Below the pieces are notes generated by a model. That model ran no database searches. It saw only the letters and a list, made by a program, of their open reading frames with translations, and was not told where the DNA came from. This document shows, in pieces, positions 17,069 to 26,083 of a DNA stretch of 64,000 nt. Both the position numbers and the translations under genes were made by a program. Position 1 is the first letter of the stretch. Each line of letters begins with the position of its first letter. The stretch covers positions 62,001 through 126,000 of the forward strand of contig NZ_JAHCDD010000001.1 of assembly GCF_018413525.1 (NCBI RefSeq). Direction: 5' to 3'. The DNA comes from Acidovorax sp. CCYZU-2555. Lineage in GTDB: Bacteria > Pseudomonadota > Gammaproteobacteria > Burkholderiales > Burkholderiaceae_C.

Positions 17069-18316
17069 ATGTACCACCGCAATATCACTGTTGAAAAAGC
17101 CGACCCCGAACTGTTTGCCGCCATCCAGGCCGAAAACCAGCGTCAGGAAGACCACATCGAGTTGATCGCGAGCGAGAACTACTGTTCGCCCGCCGTGATG
17201 GAAGCCCAGGGCTCCCAGCTCACCAACAAGTACGCCGAAGGCTATCCAGGCAAGCGCTACTACGGCGGCTGCGAAAACGTCGATGTGGTCGAGCAACTCG
17301 CCATCGACCGCGTCAAGCAGCTGTTCGGCGCCGATGCCGCCAACGTGCAACCCAATTCCGGCTCCCAGGCCAACCAGGCGGTGCTGCTGGCTTTCCTCAA
17401 GCCCGGCGATACCATTCTGGGCATGAGCCTGGCCGAAGGCGGTCACCTGACCCACGGCATGCCGCTGAACATGTCGGGCAAGTGGTTCAACGTCGTTTCC
17501 TATGGCCTCGATGCCAAGGAAGAGATCGACTACGACGCCCTGGAAGCCAAGGCGCGTGAACACAAGCCCAAGCTGATCATCGCCGGTGCCTCGGCCTACG
17601 CGCTGCGCATCGACTTCGAACGCTTCGCCAAGATCGCCAAGGAAATCGGCGCCATCCTGTGGGTCGACATGGCCCATTACGCCGGCCTGATCGCCGCGGG
17701 CGTGTACCCCAACCCCGTGCCCCACGCCGACGTGGTCACGACCACGACGCACAAGAGCCTGCGCGGCCCGCGCGGCGGCGTGATCCTGATGAAGGCCGAG
17801 CACGAGAAGGCCATCAATTCGGCGATCTTCCCCGGCCTGCAAGGCGGCCCGCTGATGCACGTCATCGCCGGCAAGGCCGTGGCGTTCAAGGAAGCGCTGA
17901 CGCCCGAGTTCAAGGCCTATCAGGCCCAGGTCGTGAAGAACGCACAAGTGTTCGCCGAAACGCTGATCGAACGCGGTCTGCGCATCGTCTCCGGCCGCAC
18001 CGAAAGCCACGTGATGCTGGTCGACCTGCGCGCCAAGGGCATCACCGGCAAGGCCGCTGAAGCCGCTCTGGGCGCCGCCCACATCACCATCAACAAGAAC
18101 AGCATCCCCAACGATCCTGAAAAGCCGATGGTGACCAGCGGTATCCGCGTGGGCACGCCCGCGATGACCACCCGTGGTTTCAAGGAAGAAGAAGCCCGCC
18201 TGACGGCCAATCTGGTCGCCGACGTGCTCGACAACCCCACGGACGAAGCCAACCTGGCCGCCGTGCGTGCCAAGGTGTCGGCGCTGACCGCGCGTTTCCC
18301 CGTCTACCGCGACTGA
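17069..18316 (+). CDS. glyA: Serine hydroxymethyltransferase
   Basis: 415 residues. PLP lysine is K229 in [13 protein letters not shown]. Other family blocks are [13 protein letters not shown] near the N-terminus, [14 protein letters not shown], and [13 protein letters not shown] with the cofactor-contacting Asp and His. It converts serine plus tetrahydrofolate to glycine and 5,10-methylene-tetrahydrofolate, the main entry of one-carbon units and the methyl donor for thymidylate synthase encoded 20 kb away. Expression should depend on the ZTP riboswitch immediately upstream. nrdR follows 28 bases after the stop and is probably co-transcribed. Length and sequence are typical. Confidence 0.98.
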   Translation: MYHRNITVEKADPELFAAIQAENQRQEDHIELIASENYCSPAVMEAQGSQLTNKYAEGYPGKRYYGGCENVDVVEQLAIDRVKQLFGADAANVQPNSGSQANQAVLLAFLKPGDTILGMSLAEGGHLTHGMPLNMSGKWFNVVSYGLDAKEEIDYDALEAKAREHKPKLIIAGASAYALRIDFERFAKIAKEIGAILWVDMAHYAGLIAAGVYPNPVPHADVVTTTTHKSLRGPRGGVILMKAEHEKAINSAIFPGLQGGPLMHVIAGKAVAFKEALTPEFKAYQAQVVKNAQVFAETLIERGLRIVSGRTESHVMLVDLRAKGITGKAAEAALGAAHITINKNSIPNDPEKPMVTSGIRVGTPAMTTRGFKEEEARLTANLVADVLDNPTDEANLAAVRAKVSALTARFPVYRD

Positions 18317-18344
18317 AACCCGGCTTTGCGCCCCGCTCCCAGCC

Positions 18345-18797
18345 ATGAAGTGCCCTTTTTGCAGCCATCCTGACACCCAGGTGGTCGAGACCCGCGAGGC
18401 GGAAGACGGCGGCTTCATCCGCCGCCGCCGCCAGTGCGGCGGTTGCGACAAGCGCTTCACGACGTACGAGCGGCCGGAAGTCAGCTTCCCGGCCATCGTC
18501 AAGAAAGACGGCCGGCGCATAGAGTACGAGCGCGCCAAGCTCAGCGGCTCGTTCTCGCTGGCGCTGCGCAAGCGCCCGGTGAGCACCGAGCAGGTCGATA
18601 CCGCGATCGAGCGCATCGAGGAAAAGCTGCGCAATCTGGGACTGCGCGAAGTGGCGTCCAGCCGCATCGGCGAGCTGGTCATGCACGAGCTCAAGCAGCT
18701 CGACAAGATCGCCTATATCCGCTTTGCCAGCGTCTATCGCAGCTTTGAAGACATCGAAGACTTCAAGAGCGTGATGGACGAGGTGCGCAGGGGCTGA
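18345..18797 (+). CDS. nrdR: Transcriptional repressor NrdR
   Basis: 150 residues. N-terminal zinc ribbon with C3, C6, C31 and C34 (MKCPFC, CGGC), then an ATP-cone domain (about 49-139) beginning [13 protein letters not shown] and containing [10 protein letters not shown] and [11 protein letters not shown]. NrdR senses adenine nucleotide state and represses ribonucleotide reductase genes through paired NrdR boxes. Placement directly after glyA is common in beta- and gammaproteobacteria. No NrdR box was looked for successfully in this window, and no nrd gene is present. Confidence 0.97.
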   Translation: MKCPFCSHPDTQVVETREAEDGGFIRRRRQCGGCDKRFTTYERPEVSFPAIVKKDGRRIEYERAKLSGSFSLALRKRPVSTEQVDTAIERIEEKLRNLGLREVASSRIGELVMHELKQLDKIAYIRFASVYRSFEDIEDFKSVMDEVRRG

Positions 18798-19134
18798 GAC
18801 CTGCGGTTCGTGCTGAGGGCGCAGACGCCCTTCGACAGGCTCTCAAGAAACAGCTTTTTTGTCAAATAAATCAATGACTTAGAAGGTGGTCGATTTTTGC
18901 AAACGGCGGCAAAACAGTGGCCCGTTCGTGGTGAGCCTCCCTAGCCGGGCGCGTCGCACCATGAACGGCCCGTCCTCATGACTTGAGCACAGGCCGTTCA
19001 CCCTTCGACGGGCTCAGGGCGAACGGGGATTTTGAAGCCCGATGTTTCTTTTGAAAGCCTTGCGAGACCCCGTCTCGCTTACCCCGCTCAGGGCGAACGG
19101 CCATCAGCCATTCGTGCCTGAGAACAAAGCACCA
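18798..19134. repeat. Repeat-filled gap between nrdR and aroC
   Basis: Carries at least four related elements. TTCGTGCTGAGGGCG next to CGCCCTTCGACAGGC (18807-18846). An inverted pair GGCCCGTTCGTGGTG (18919-18933) / CACCATGAACGGCC (18957-18970). A near-complete copy CCGTTCACCCTTCGACGG extending into GCTCAGGGCGAACGG (18994-19026). A truncated CCGCTCAGGGCGAACGGCC (19084-19102). No gene is supported. Confidence 0.7.
18994..19026 (-). repeat. Dispersed intergenic repeat, copy c
   Basis: Flanked by the inverted ends CCGTTC and GAACGG, with core CCCTTCGACGGGCTCAGGGC. Same family as copies at 6614, 18826, 19084 and 25554. Confidence 0.7.
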
Positions 19135-19160
19135 CAAAAAAGCCATCCCTGGGGATGGCT
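19135..19160 (-). terminator. Terminator of aroC
   Basis: GCCATCC (19142-19148) / GGATGGC (19153-19159), loop CTGG, followed on the minus strand by six U. It lies 20 bases past the aroC stop. Confidence 0.85.
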
Positions 19161-19180
19161 TTTTCACGTCTGCAGAAGAC

Positions 19181-20278
19181 TCAGAGCAGTGACGACGCAA
19201 TCGGCGCCACGCCATGGCGCACATCGCCGCACTGCGCGCGGTGCAGCAGCGCGTGGTCCATGACCACCAGCGCCAGCAAGGCTTCGGCGATGGGTGCGGC
19301 GCGAATGCCCACGCAGGGGTCGTGGCGGCCCTTGGTGATGACTTCCGTGGGCTGTCCATGCACGTCGATGGATTCGCGCGGGCTCAGGATGGAGCTCGTG
19401 GGCTTGATCGCGATCGAGACTTCGAGGTCCTGGCCGGTGCTGATGCCGCCGAGCACGCCGCCCGAATGGTTGCTCGCAAAGCCCGAAGGCGTGAGCGAAT
19501 CGCCGTGCACGGTGCCGCGCTGCGCGACGCTTGCAAAGCCGGCGCCGATTTCCACGCCCTTGACAGCGTTGAGGCCCATCATCGCGTAGGCAATATCGGC
19601 ATCGAGCTTGTCATAGAGCGGCTGGCCCAGGCCCACGGGCACGCCCGTGGCCTGCACGCGGATGCGCGCGCCACAGGAGTCGCCGGCCTTGCGCAGCGCG
19701 TCCATGTAGCTTTCGTAGGCCGCGACATCGGCCACGGCAGCGAAGAACGGGTTGTTGGGCACATGCGCCCAGTCTTCGAACGGAATCTCCAGTTCGCCCA
19801 GCTGCGTCATGCAGGCGCGGAACTCGGTGCCGTACTGGGCCTTGAGCCATTGCTTGGCGACCGCGCCGGCAGCGACCGTGGGCGCCGTGAGGCGGGCCGA
19901 CGAGCGGCCGCCGCCGCGCGGGTCGCGAATGCCGTACTTGTGCCAGTAGGTGTAATCGGCGTGGCCGGGGCGAAAGCTCTCGGAGATGTTCGCGTAGTCC
20001 TTGCTGCGCTGATCGGTATTGCGGATCAACAGCGCGATCGGCGTGCCCGTGGTCTTGCCTTCATAGACGCCCGACAGGATTTCGACGACGTCGGCTTCCT
20101 GGCGCTGGGTCACATGGCGGCTGGTGCCGGGGCGCCGGCGGTCCAGGTCATGCTGGATGATGGCTTCGGTCAATGGCATGCCCGGCGGGCAGCCATCGAT
20201 CACGCAGCCAATGGCCGGGCCGTGGGATTCACCAAAATTGGTGACGCTGAATAGGGTTCCGAAAGTATTGCCGCTCAT
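19181..20278 (-). CDS. aroC: Chorismate synthase
   Basis: 365 residues beginning [20 protein letters not shown], the invariant first signature. The second and third follow: [22 protein letters not shown] (about 106-127) and [16 protein letters not shown] near the C-terminus. It makes chorismate from 5-enolpyruvylshikimate-3-phosphate using reduced FMN, the last common step of aromatic amino acid and folate synthesis. It is a single-gene unit with its own terminator. The 120-base gap upstream separates it from the divergent PAS-GAF-GGDEF-EAL gene. Confidence 0.98.
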   Translation of the reverse strand: MSGNTFGTLFSVTNFGESHGPAIGCVIDGCPPGMPLTEAIIQHDLDRRRPGTSRHVTQRQEADVVEILSGVYEGKTTGTPIALLIRNTDQRSKDYANISESFRPGHADYTYWHKYGIRDPRGGGRSSARLTAPTVAAGAVAKQWLKAQYGTEFRACMTQLGELEIPFEDWAHVPNNPFFAAVADVAAYESYMDALRKAGDSCGARIRVQATGVPVGLGQPLYDKLDADIAYAMMGLNAVKGVEIGAGFASVAQRGTVHGDSLTPSGFASNHSGGVLGGISTGQDLEVSIAIKPTSSILSPRESIDVHGQPTEVITKGRHDPCVGIRAAPIAEALLALVVMDHALLHRAQCGDVRHGVAPIASSLL

Positions 20279-20398
20279 GGCGCGCGATTATGCCGGTGTA
20301 TGAAGTGCTTGGCACTTGAGCAACACATTGATACGATTTGCGCTGATGCGCGCCAACGTCTCGACAGGCCCGTTCACCATGAGGAGCACCGCCGTCCC

Positions 20399-22630
20399 AT
20401 GCAAGCCGCCAGCCCCATTCCTCCCGCGCCAGCGCCTGCCGCCCATGCCCTGACGCTGCCAGACTACCTGCCGTCGCTGCCGCTCGCGCTGGATGTCAGC
20501 GACTGCGCGATCGTGATCACCGACGAGCAGCGTCGCATCGTCTACGTCAACGCCGGCTTCGAGCGGCTGTTCGGCTATCCACTGCATGAAGCGCTGGGCA
20601 GGCGCCCGCGCGAACTGCTGCTGGGCAAATCCTTCGCCCAGGACGCGCTGGCGCATATCGATGAGCAATTGGCGCGCAATGGCCGCTTCACCGGCGAAGC
20701 GCTGTGCTACCACCGCAACGGCGATCCCATCTGGGTCTCGCTGGTCAGCAACATCCACCCGCCGCCCGGACCGGGCCAGCCGCCTGACTCGGGCTGCGCC
20801 GTGGTCACGCTCACCGATCTCACGCCCACCAAGCACCAGGAGGCATTACAAAGCCGCGTGCTCGAAGCCATGGTGCGCGAAGTGCCGCTGCCCCAACTGA
20901 TGGCACTGGTCTGCGCGGAAGTCGAACGCATCGCGCCGGACGTGATTGCCAGCGTGCTGCGCGTAGACCCCGAAGGCCGCCTGCACGTGCTGGCCGCGCC
21001 TTCCCTGCCGTCCGTGCTGTGCGAGGCCATTGAAGGGGCCTATATGGGCCCGCAGGCGGGCTCCTGCGGCACGACCGCGTACCTGGGCGAACCGGTGGCC
21101 GTCACCGACATCGCCACCGACCCGCTGTGGAACGATTACCGCGCGCTGTTCATGCCCATGGGAATCCGCGCCTGCTGGTCCAGCCCGATCAAGAACCACG
21201 CGGGCCAGGTGGTCGGAACCTTTGCTTTCTACTTTCGTGAGGCGCGCGGCCCGAGCAACCTGCATCTGCGCCTGGTCGAAGTCTGCCTGCACCTGTGCAC
21301 GCTGGCGATGGCGCGCGACAGCGCCCAGAGCCGCATCCATCAGCTGGCCTATTACGACACGCTCACGCAACTGCCCAACCGCACGCTGTTCACCGAGTTC
21401 GCGCAGTGCGCGCTGGCGACGCTGCGCCAGTCGGCCGCGCCCCAGGCCGCGCTGCTGTATATCGACCTCGACCGGTTCAAACAGGTCAACGACAGCCAGG
21501 GCCATGCCGCGGGCGATGCGCTGCTGTGCGAAACCGCGAACCGCCTGCGCGCGCATCTGGGGCCTGGCGATGTCGCGGGCCGGCTGTCCAGCGATGAGTT
21601 CGTGCTGCTGCTGCCGGGCGCCTGCAGCGAGCAGGCGATCGCCACGGCGCAGCGGCTGCTCGACAGCATTGCCTTTCCTTTCGTCCACCAGGGCATGCAG
21701 CATCTGCCCCAGGCCAGCATAGGCATTGCGCTCTACCCTGAGGATGGCGCCGACATTCCCATGCTGGTAAGCCATGCCGACCAGGCCATGCATGCCGCAA
21801 AGAAGCAGCCCACATCGCATTGGTGCCGTTTCATCCCCGAGCTGGGGGTGCTGGCGCAGGAGCGCATGGCGATGGAGCGCGACCTGCGCCAGGCGATTGC
21901 GCGCCAGCAGCTGCATCTGAACTTCCAGCCGCAGGTGCTGGGCCAGTCGACGCACCGGCTGCATGGCGTCGAAGCGCTGGCGCGCTGGAACCATCCCGAA
22001 TGGGGCGCGGTATCGCCCGCGCGCTTCATTGCCGTGGCCGAAGACGCGGGCCTGATCCAGGCGCTGACGCAATGGCTGCTGGACGCCGCCTGCGCACAGA
22101 TGGCGCGCTGGCGTGCGGCCCGGCTGCCGGTGCCGCAGCTCGCGATCAACCTGTCTGCGCACAACTTCCACGATCCGCAGCTTGCCAACCAGGTCGGCGC
22201 CGCGCTCGCGCGCCACGGGCTGCAGCCCAGCGACCTGATGCTGGAGATCACCGAAAGCGTGATGATGGATGCGAGCGCCGCGACCACGGCCAACCTGCAT
22301 GCGCTGCATGCGCGCGGCCTGCAACTGTCGCTCGACGATTTCGGCACCGGCTATTCCAGCCTGAGCCATTTGCACCGGCTGCCGTTCAGCGAACTCAAGC
22401 TCGACCAGAGCTTTGTGCACGACCTGCAAGGCAGCGACTCGGCGACCGCGCTCACGCGCTCGGTGCTGAGCATTGCGCGCAGCCTCGACATGAAGGTCGT
22501 GGCCGAAGGCGTGGAAACGCGCGAGCAGTGCGAATGGCTGCAAAGCCATGACTGCGCGGTGATGCAGGGCTATCTGTTTTGCCGGCCGGTGGCGGCGGCG
22601 CAGCTTGAGGAGTGGCTGGCGGCGCAGTAG
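20399..22630 (+). CDS. PAS-GAF-GGDEF-EAL protein, predicted c-di-GMP phosphodiesterase
   Basis: 743 residues from the ATG at 20399, which has GAGGAG about 15 bases upstream; an in-frame start at 20300 would add 33 residues without homology. Order: PAS (about 31-145, ITDEQRRIVYVNAGFERLFG), GAF (about 155-310), GGDEF (about 325-485), EAL (about 500-743). The diguanylate cyclase signature reads SSDEF (397-401), and no RxxD inhibitory site lies before it, so cyclase activity is probably lost. The EAL half keeps its catalytic set: EAL at 525-527, EITESVMMD, LDDFGTGYSSLSHL, KLDQSF, VVAEGVET and QGY. No membrane segment, so it is a cytoplasmic sensor-effector that should hydrolyse c-di-GMP. Domain order resembles E. 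coli DosP, but a haem ligand was not identified. Confidence 0.93.
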   Translation: MQAASPIPPAPAPAAHALTLPDYLPSLPLALDVSDCAIVITDEQRRIVYVNAGFERLFGYPLHEALGRRPRELLLGKSFAQDALAHIDEQLARNGRFTGEALCYHRNGDPIWVSLVSNIHPPPGPGQPPDSGCAVVTLTDLTPTKHQEALQSRVLEAMVREVPLPQLMALVCAEVERIAPDVIASVLRVDPEGRLHVLAAPSLPSVLCEAIEGAYMGPQAGSCGTTAYLGEPVAVTDIATDPLWNDYRALFMPMGIRACWSSPIKNHAGQVVGTFAFYFREARGPSNLHLRLVEVCLHLCTLAMARDSAQSRIHQLAYYDTLTQLPNRTLFTEFAQCALATLRQSAAPQAALLYIDLDRFKQVNDSQGHAAGDALLCETANRLRAHLGPGDVAGRLSSDEFVLLLPGACSEQAIATAQRLLDSIAFPFVHQGMQHLPQASIGIALYPEDGADIPMLVSHADQAMHAAKKQPTSHWCRFIPELGVLAQERMAMERDLRQAIARQQLHLNFQPQVLGQSTHRLHGVEALARWNHPEWGAVSPARFIAVAEDAGLIQALTQWLLDAACAQMARWRAARLPVPQLAINLSAHNFHDPQLANQVGAALARHGLQPSDLMLEITESVMMDASAATTANLHALHARGLQLSLDDFGTGYSSLSHLHRLPFSELKLDQSFVHDLQGSDSATALTRSVLSIARSLDMKVVAEGVETREQCEWLQSHDCAVMQGYLFCRPVAAAQLEEWLAAQ

Positions 22631-22661
22631 TCGCGGAGGACCGCCCCAAGGCAAAACGCAA

Positions 22662-22680
22662 TGGGGGGCATCGCCCCCCA
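22662..22680. terminator. GC-rich hairpin between convergent genes
   Basis: TGGGGGGC (22662-22669), loop ATC, GCCCCCCA (22673-22680). It lies between the convergent EAL-protein and CBS-protein genes. There is no U-tract on either side, so termination would be inefficient or factor-assisted. Confidence 0.45.
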
Positions 22681-22686
22681 GTCAGC

Positions 22687-23136
22687 TTATTCCGCGCCCT
22701 GGCGCTCGCCTTCGGGCCAGTCGCGGATGTAGGCCTTGAGCATGCGGTTCTCGAAATTCTGGCTGTCGACGACGGCCTTGGCGACGTCGTAGAAGCTGAT
22801 CACGCCCATCAGCATGCGCTTGTCCATCACGGGCATGTAGCGCGCGTGGCGATCCAGCATCATGCGGCGCACTTCGTCCATTTCGGTTTCCAGCGTGCAG
22901 GTCAGCGGCGCGTCGTCCATGGCCGAGCGCACCAGCGTCGTGCCGGCGGCGTTCTTCACCAGCGCCTGGATCACTTCGCGGAACGTGAGCATGCCCACGA
23001 CGTCCGAGTGTTCCATGACGACCAGCGAACCGATGTCCTTCTCGGCCATCGTCTCCACGGCGCGGCTCAGGGGCTCATCGGGGGAAATGGCGTACAAGGT
23101 ATTGCCCTTGACGCGAAGAATGTCGCGAACTTTCAT
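22687..23136 (-). CDS. Twin-CBS domain protein
   Basis: 149 residues made of two CBS motifs and nothing else: the first about 8-62 (ISPDEPLSRAVETMAEKDIGSLVV, VGMLTFREV), the second about 74-127 (LTCTLETEMDEVRRMM, MGVISFYDVAKAVVD). Stand-alone CBS pairs bind adenine nucleotides and act as energy or ligand sensors on partner proteins. It starts with MKVRDILRVKG, common in betaproteobacterial members. Convergent with the EAL protein and divergent from the PLP enzyme at 23354. No partner is evident. Confidence 0.92.
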   Translation of the reverse strand: MKVRDILRVKGNTLYAISPDEPLSRAVETMAEKDIGSLVVMEHSDVVGMLTFREVIQALVKNAAGTTLVRSAMDDAPLTCTLETEMDEVRRMMLDRHARYMPVMDKRMLMGVISFYDVAKAVVDSQNFENRMLKAYIRDWPEGERQGAE

Positions 23137-23353
23137 GTTTTGTCTCCGGCTGCTGCCGCTGGGAATGGAGGCCTCTCCAACTGGTGATTGATCTTAATCG
23201 ACAAACCCGCGCCCCAGGCCAGTGCTACGGCTTTTAGGCCGTCAGCGACCAGGTCGCCAGGGTGCCCGCCTGCGCTGACCTGCCCATGCATAATCGTTGG
23301 CCCAGGGCTCCCCTCCGGGGGCACCGTTGCGATTGACCATATCTGGAGACAAG

Positions 23354-24652
23354 ATGCCCGGTTACTCTGACCCCGGCTTCGATACGCTGAGCCTGCACGC
23401 AGGCACGCAGCCCGACCCCGTGACAGGCGCGCGCGCCGTGCCCATCCATCTCACGACTTCGTTCGTGTTCGAGTCCAGCGACCACGCGGCCTCGCTGTTC
23501 AACCTCGAGCGGCCCGGCCATGTCTACAGCCGCATCAGCAACCCGACGAATGCCGTGCTCGAGCAGCGCGTGTCGGCGCTCGAAGGCGGCGTGGGCGCGA
23601 TTGCCGTGGCCAGCGGCCAGGCGGCGCTGCATCTGTCGGTGGCGACGCTGATGGGCGCGGGCAGCCATATCGTCGCCAGCACGGCGCTCTACGGCGGCAG
23701 CCAGAACCTGCTGCACTACACGCTGGCGCGCTTCGGCATAGAGACCACCTTCGTCAAGCCCGGCGACATCGACGGCTGGAAGGCCGCGGTGCGTCCCAAC
23801 ACCAAGCTGTTCTTCGGCGAGACCGTGGGCAACCCGGGCCTGGACGTGCTCGACATTCCCACCGTGTCGCAGATCGCGCACGAGGCCGGCGTGCCGCTGC
23901 TGGTCGACTCGACCTTGACGTCGCCCTGGCTGATGAAGCCCCTGTCGCTGGGCGCCGACATCGTCTACCACTCGGCGACCAAGTTCCTCTCGGGCCATGG
24001 CACGGTGATCGGCGGCGTGATCGTCGACGGCGGCAGCTTCGACTGGGAGCGTTCAGGCAAATTCCCCGAACTCAGCGCGCCCTACGACGGCTTCCACAAC
24101 ATGGTGTTCACCGAGGAAAGCAGCGTCGGCGCCTTCCTGCTGCGCGCGCGCCGTGAAGGCCTGCGCGACTTCGGCGCCTGCATGAGCCCGCACACCGCCT
24201 GGCTGATCCTGCAAGGCATAGAAACCCTGCCGCTGCGCATGGAACGCCATATGCGCAACACCGTCAAGGTGGTCGAGTTCCTGGCCAGCCACCCGATGGT
24301 CAGCCGCGTGGGCCACCCCATGCTCGAAAGCCACCCCAGCCATGCGCTGGCCAAGAAGCTGCTGCCGCGCGGCGCGGGTTCGGTGTTCAGCTTCGACATC
24401 GCGGGCAACCGCAACCAGGGCAAGAAGTTCATCGAGACGCTGAAAGTCTTCAGCCACCTCGCCAACGTCGGCGACTGCCGCTCGCTGGTGATCCACCCGG
24501 CCAGCACCACGCACTTCCGTATGGACGACGCGGCGCTCGCCGGCGCGGGCATCAGCCAGGGAACGATACGCCTGTCGATCGGCCTCGAAGACGCCGACGA
24601 CCTGATCGACGACCTCAAGCGCGCGCTGAAGGCCGCGGAAAAAGCGGCATAG
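23354..24652 (+). CDS. Cys/Met-metabolism PLP enzyme, O-succinyl- or O-acetylhomoserine sulfhydrylase type
   Basis: 432 residues from the ATG at 23354, preceded by GGAGAC at good distance; an upstream in-frame start adds 19 residues lacking similarity. Family blocks: DTLSLHAGTQPDP near the N-terminus, YSRISNPTNAVLEQRVSALE, the PLP lysine in VYHSATKFLSGHGTVIGG (about residue 209), and the C-terminal VGDCRSLVIHPASTTH. The enzyme should join sulfide to an activated homoserine to give homocysteine, or act as a cystathionine synthase. A second paralog (metY) lies at 30112. The pair may divide succinyl- and acetyl-homoserine substrates, but this cannot be read from sequence. An alpha/beta hydrolase follows after 8 bases. 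Confidence 0.9.
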   Translation: MPGYSDPGFDTLSLHAGTQPDPVTGARAVPIHLTTSFVFESSDHAASLFNLERPGHVYSRISNPTNAVLEQRVSALEGGVGAIAVASGQAALHLSVATLMGAGSHIVASTALYGGSQNLLHYTLARFGIETTFVKPGDIDGWKAAVRPNTKLFFGETVGNPGLDVLDIPTVSQIAHEAGVPLLVDSTLTSPWLMKPLSLGADIVYHSATKFLSGHGTVIGGVIVDGGSFDWERSGKFPELSAPYDGFHNMVFTEESSVGAFLLRARREGLRDFGACMSPHTAWLILQGIETLPLRMERHMRNTVKVVEFLASHPMVSRVGHPMLESHPSHALAKKLLPRGAGSVFSFDIAGNRNQGKKFIETLKVFSHLANVGDCRSLVIHPASTTHFRMDDAALAGAGISQGTIRLSIGLEDADDLIDDLKRALKAAEKAA

Positions 24653-24660
24653 GAGTCTCC

Positions 24661-25473
24661 ATGAACATCGAAGTCAACGGCCACTCCATTTATGCCTACA
24701 CCGGCGGAAAGGCCCCGCGCCCCGAGCTGCCCACGGTCATCCTGATCCACGGCGTGCTGTGCGACCACAGCGTCTGGGCACTGCAAAGCCGCTACCTGGC
24801 CAACCATGGCTGGAACGTGCTGGCCATAGACCTGCCCGGCCATTGCCGCAGCCAAGGCGCGGCGCCGCAAAGCGTCGAGGAAGCCGCGCGCTTCATCGGC
24901 GAACTGATGAATGCCGCCGGCCTGCAAAAAGCCGCACTCGTGGGCCACAGCTGGGGCAGCCTGATCGCGCTGCAGGCCGCGGCCGATCTGGGCGAGCGCG
25001 TGAGCCATCTGGCGCTGGTGGGTACGGCCCATCCGATGAAAGTCTCGCCGGCGCTGCTCGAATCTGCACTCAACACGCCCGAGCAGGCGATACAGCTGGT
25101 CAACACCTTTTCGCGCGCCACGCTGGCGCCGCCCGGCGGCGCGGGCAGCTGGGTGTTCGGTGCGGGCGTGGCATTGGGCCGGCGCGTGCTGGCCAGCAAC
25201 GACAAGCAGAACCTGCTGCACACGGGCTTTCTCGCCTGCGACCGCTATGCCAATGGCGAAGCCGCGATCGCGGCCGTCACCTGCCCCGTGCTGTTCGCGC
25301 TCGGCGCTCAGGACCAGATGACGCCGCCCAAGGCAGCGCAAGGCTTGATCCAGGCGGCCCAGGCCGCGGGCAAGAAGCCGCAGCGCGTACTGCTGCCCAT
25401 GGGGCACAACCAGATGACGGAATCACCCGACGAAACGCTGTTTGCGTTGCGGGATTTTCTGCAAGCGGCCTAA
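24661..25473 (+). CDS. Alpha/beta-fold hydrolase
   Basis: 270 residues. Oxyanion loop motif LIHGVLCDHSVW (about 28-39), nucleophile elbow GHSWGS with Ser97, a probable acid Asp in ALGAQDQMTPPK and the catalytic His in LPMGHNQM near residue 250. No signal peptide, so cytoplasmic. The start is 8 bases after the stop of the sulfhydrylase-type gene, so the two are surely co-transcribed. One may speculate that it acts on a homoserine ester or thioester, but homoserine acyltransferase (MetX) motifs are absent and the protein is too short for MetX. A terminator closes the unit. Confidence 0.88.
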   Translation: MNIEVNGHSIYAYTGGKAPRPELPTVILIHGVLCDHSVWALQSRYLANHGWNVLAIDLPGHCRSQGAAPQSVEEAARFIGELMNAAGLQKAALVGHSWGSLIALQAAADLGERVSHLALVGTAHPMKVSPALLESALNTPEQAIQLVNTFSRATLAPPGGAGSWVFGAGVALGRRVLASNDKQNLLHTGFLACDRYANGEAAIAAVTCPVLFALGAQDQMTPPKAAQGLIQAAQAAGKKPQRVLLPMGHNQMTESPDETLFALRDFLQAA

Positions 25474-25495
25474 GCGCGGATTTAGCGTTCGCGTC

Positions 25496-25533
25496 AAAAG
25501 CCCCGACCTGGCTCAAAGCACGGGGCTTTTTTT
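25496..25533 (+). terminator. Terminator of the sulfhydrylase-hydrolase unit
   Basis: AAAAGCCCCG (25496-25505) / CGGGGCTTTT (25521-25530), 15-base loop, seven T in total. Confidence 0.85.
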
Positions 25534-25553
25534 ACCTCCACGCGCCCTGAAGC

Positions 25554-25580
25554 GCCCTTCGACAAGCTCAGGGCGAACGG
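25554..25580 (-). repeat. Dispersed intergenic repeat, copy e
   Basis: GCCCTTCGACAAGCTCAGGG continued by CGAACGG. Sits directly after a terminator, between convergent genes. Confidence 0.75.
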
Positions 25581-25629
25581 TATTGCTGTATTTGAGCGCA
25601 ATACCTGCCCGCCGCTCGCCCCCCTGGCC

Positions 25630-26058
25630 TCAAAAAGTGACGCGCACCGAGTCTGCGCTGCGCTGGGCCTCGCCGTGGAAAACGGCTTCGATGTTGTTGC
25701 CGTCGGGATCGAGCACAAAGGCCGCGTAGTAGCCCGGGTGGTAAGGTCGCTCGCCGGGCGCGCCGTTGTCGGTGCCGCCATGGGCCAGCGCAGCCTGGTG
25801 GAACGCCTCGACCATGGCGCGGTCCTTTGCCTGGAACGCCAGGTGATGGCGGCCCGTCAGGTGGCCTTGCGCGGCCTGGCTGTCGGCCGTGGAAACGAAC
25901 AGCTCATCGGCCCAGAAATAGCCCTCGCCCGTGCCGCCCATGGGCACTTGCAGCGCCGCGAGCACGGCGGTGTAGAAAGTCTGGGCCTTGGGCAGATCGC
26001 GCACCACCAGTTGCAGGTGGTCGATCAGCCGTCCGCGGTGAATTTCCATGGTTTCCAT
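25630..26058 (-). CDS. VOC family (glyoxalase/bleomycin-resistance-like) protein
   Basis: 142 residues from the ATG at 26058, chosen for AGGAGAACC 5 bases upstream. A single vicinal-oxygen-chelate module pair: LIDHLQLVVRDLPKAQTFYT opens the first half, HHLAFQAKDRAMVEAFH the second, closing with YYAAFVLDPDGNNIEAVFH. Putative metal ligands are His in the first strand, His at HHLAF and Glu in NNIEAV. The family ranges from lyases to dioxygenases and antibiotic-binding proteins; substrate unknown. It is 25 bases downstream of the YihY gene stop on the same strand, probably an operon. Confidence 0.88.
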   Translation of the reverse strand: METMEIHRGRLIDHLQLVVRDLPKAQTFYTAVLAALQVPMGGTGEGYFWADELFVSTADSQAAQGHLTGRHHLAFQAKDRAMVEAFHQAALAHGGTDNGAPGERPYHPGYYAAFVLDPDGNNIEAVFHGEAQRSADSVRVTF

Positions 26059-26083
26059 ACGGTTCTCCTGGTGGTAAATATCC

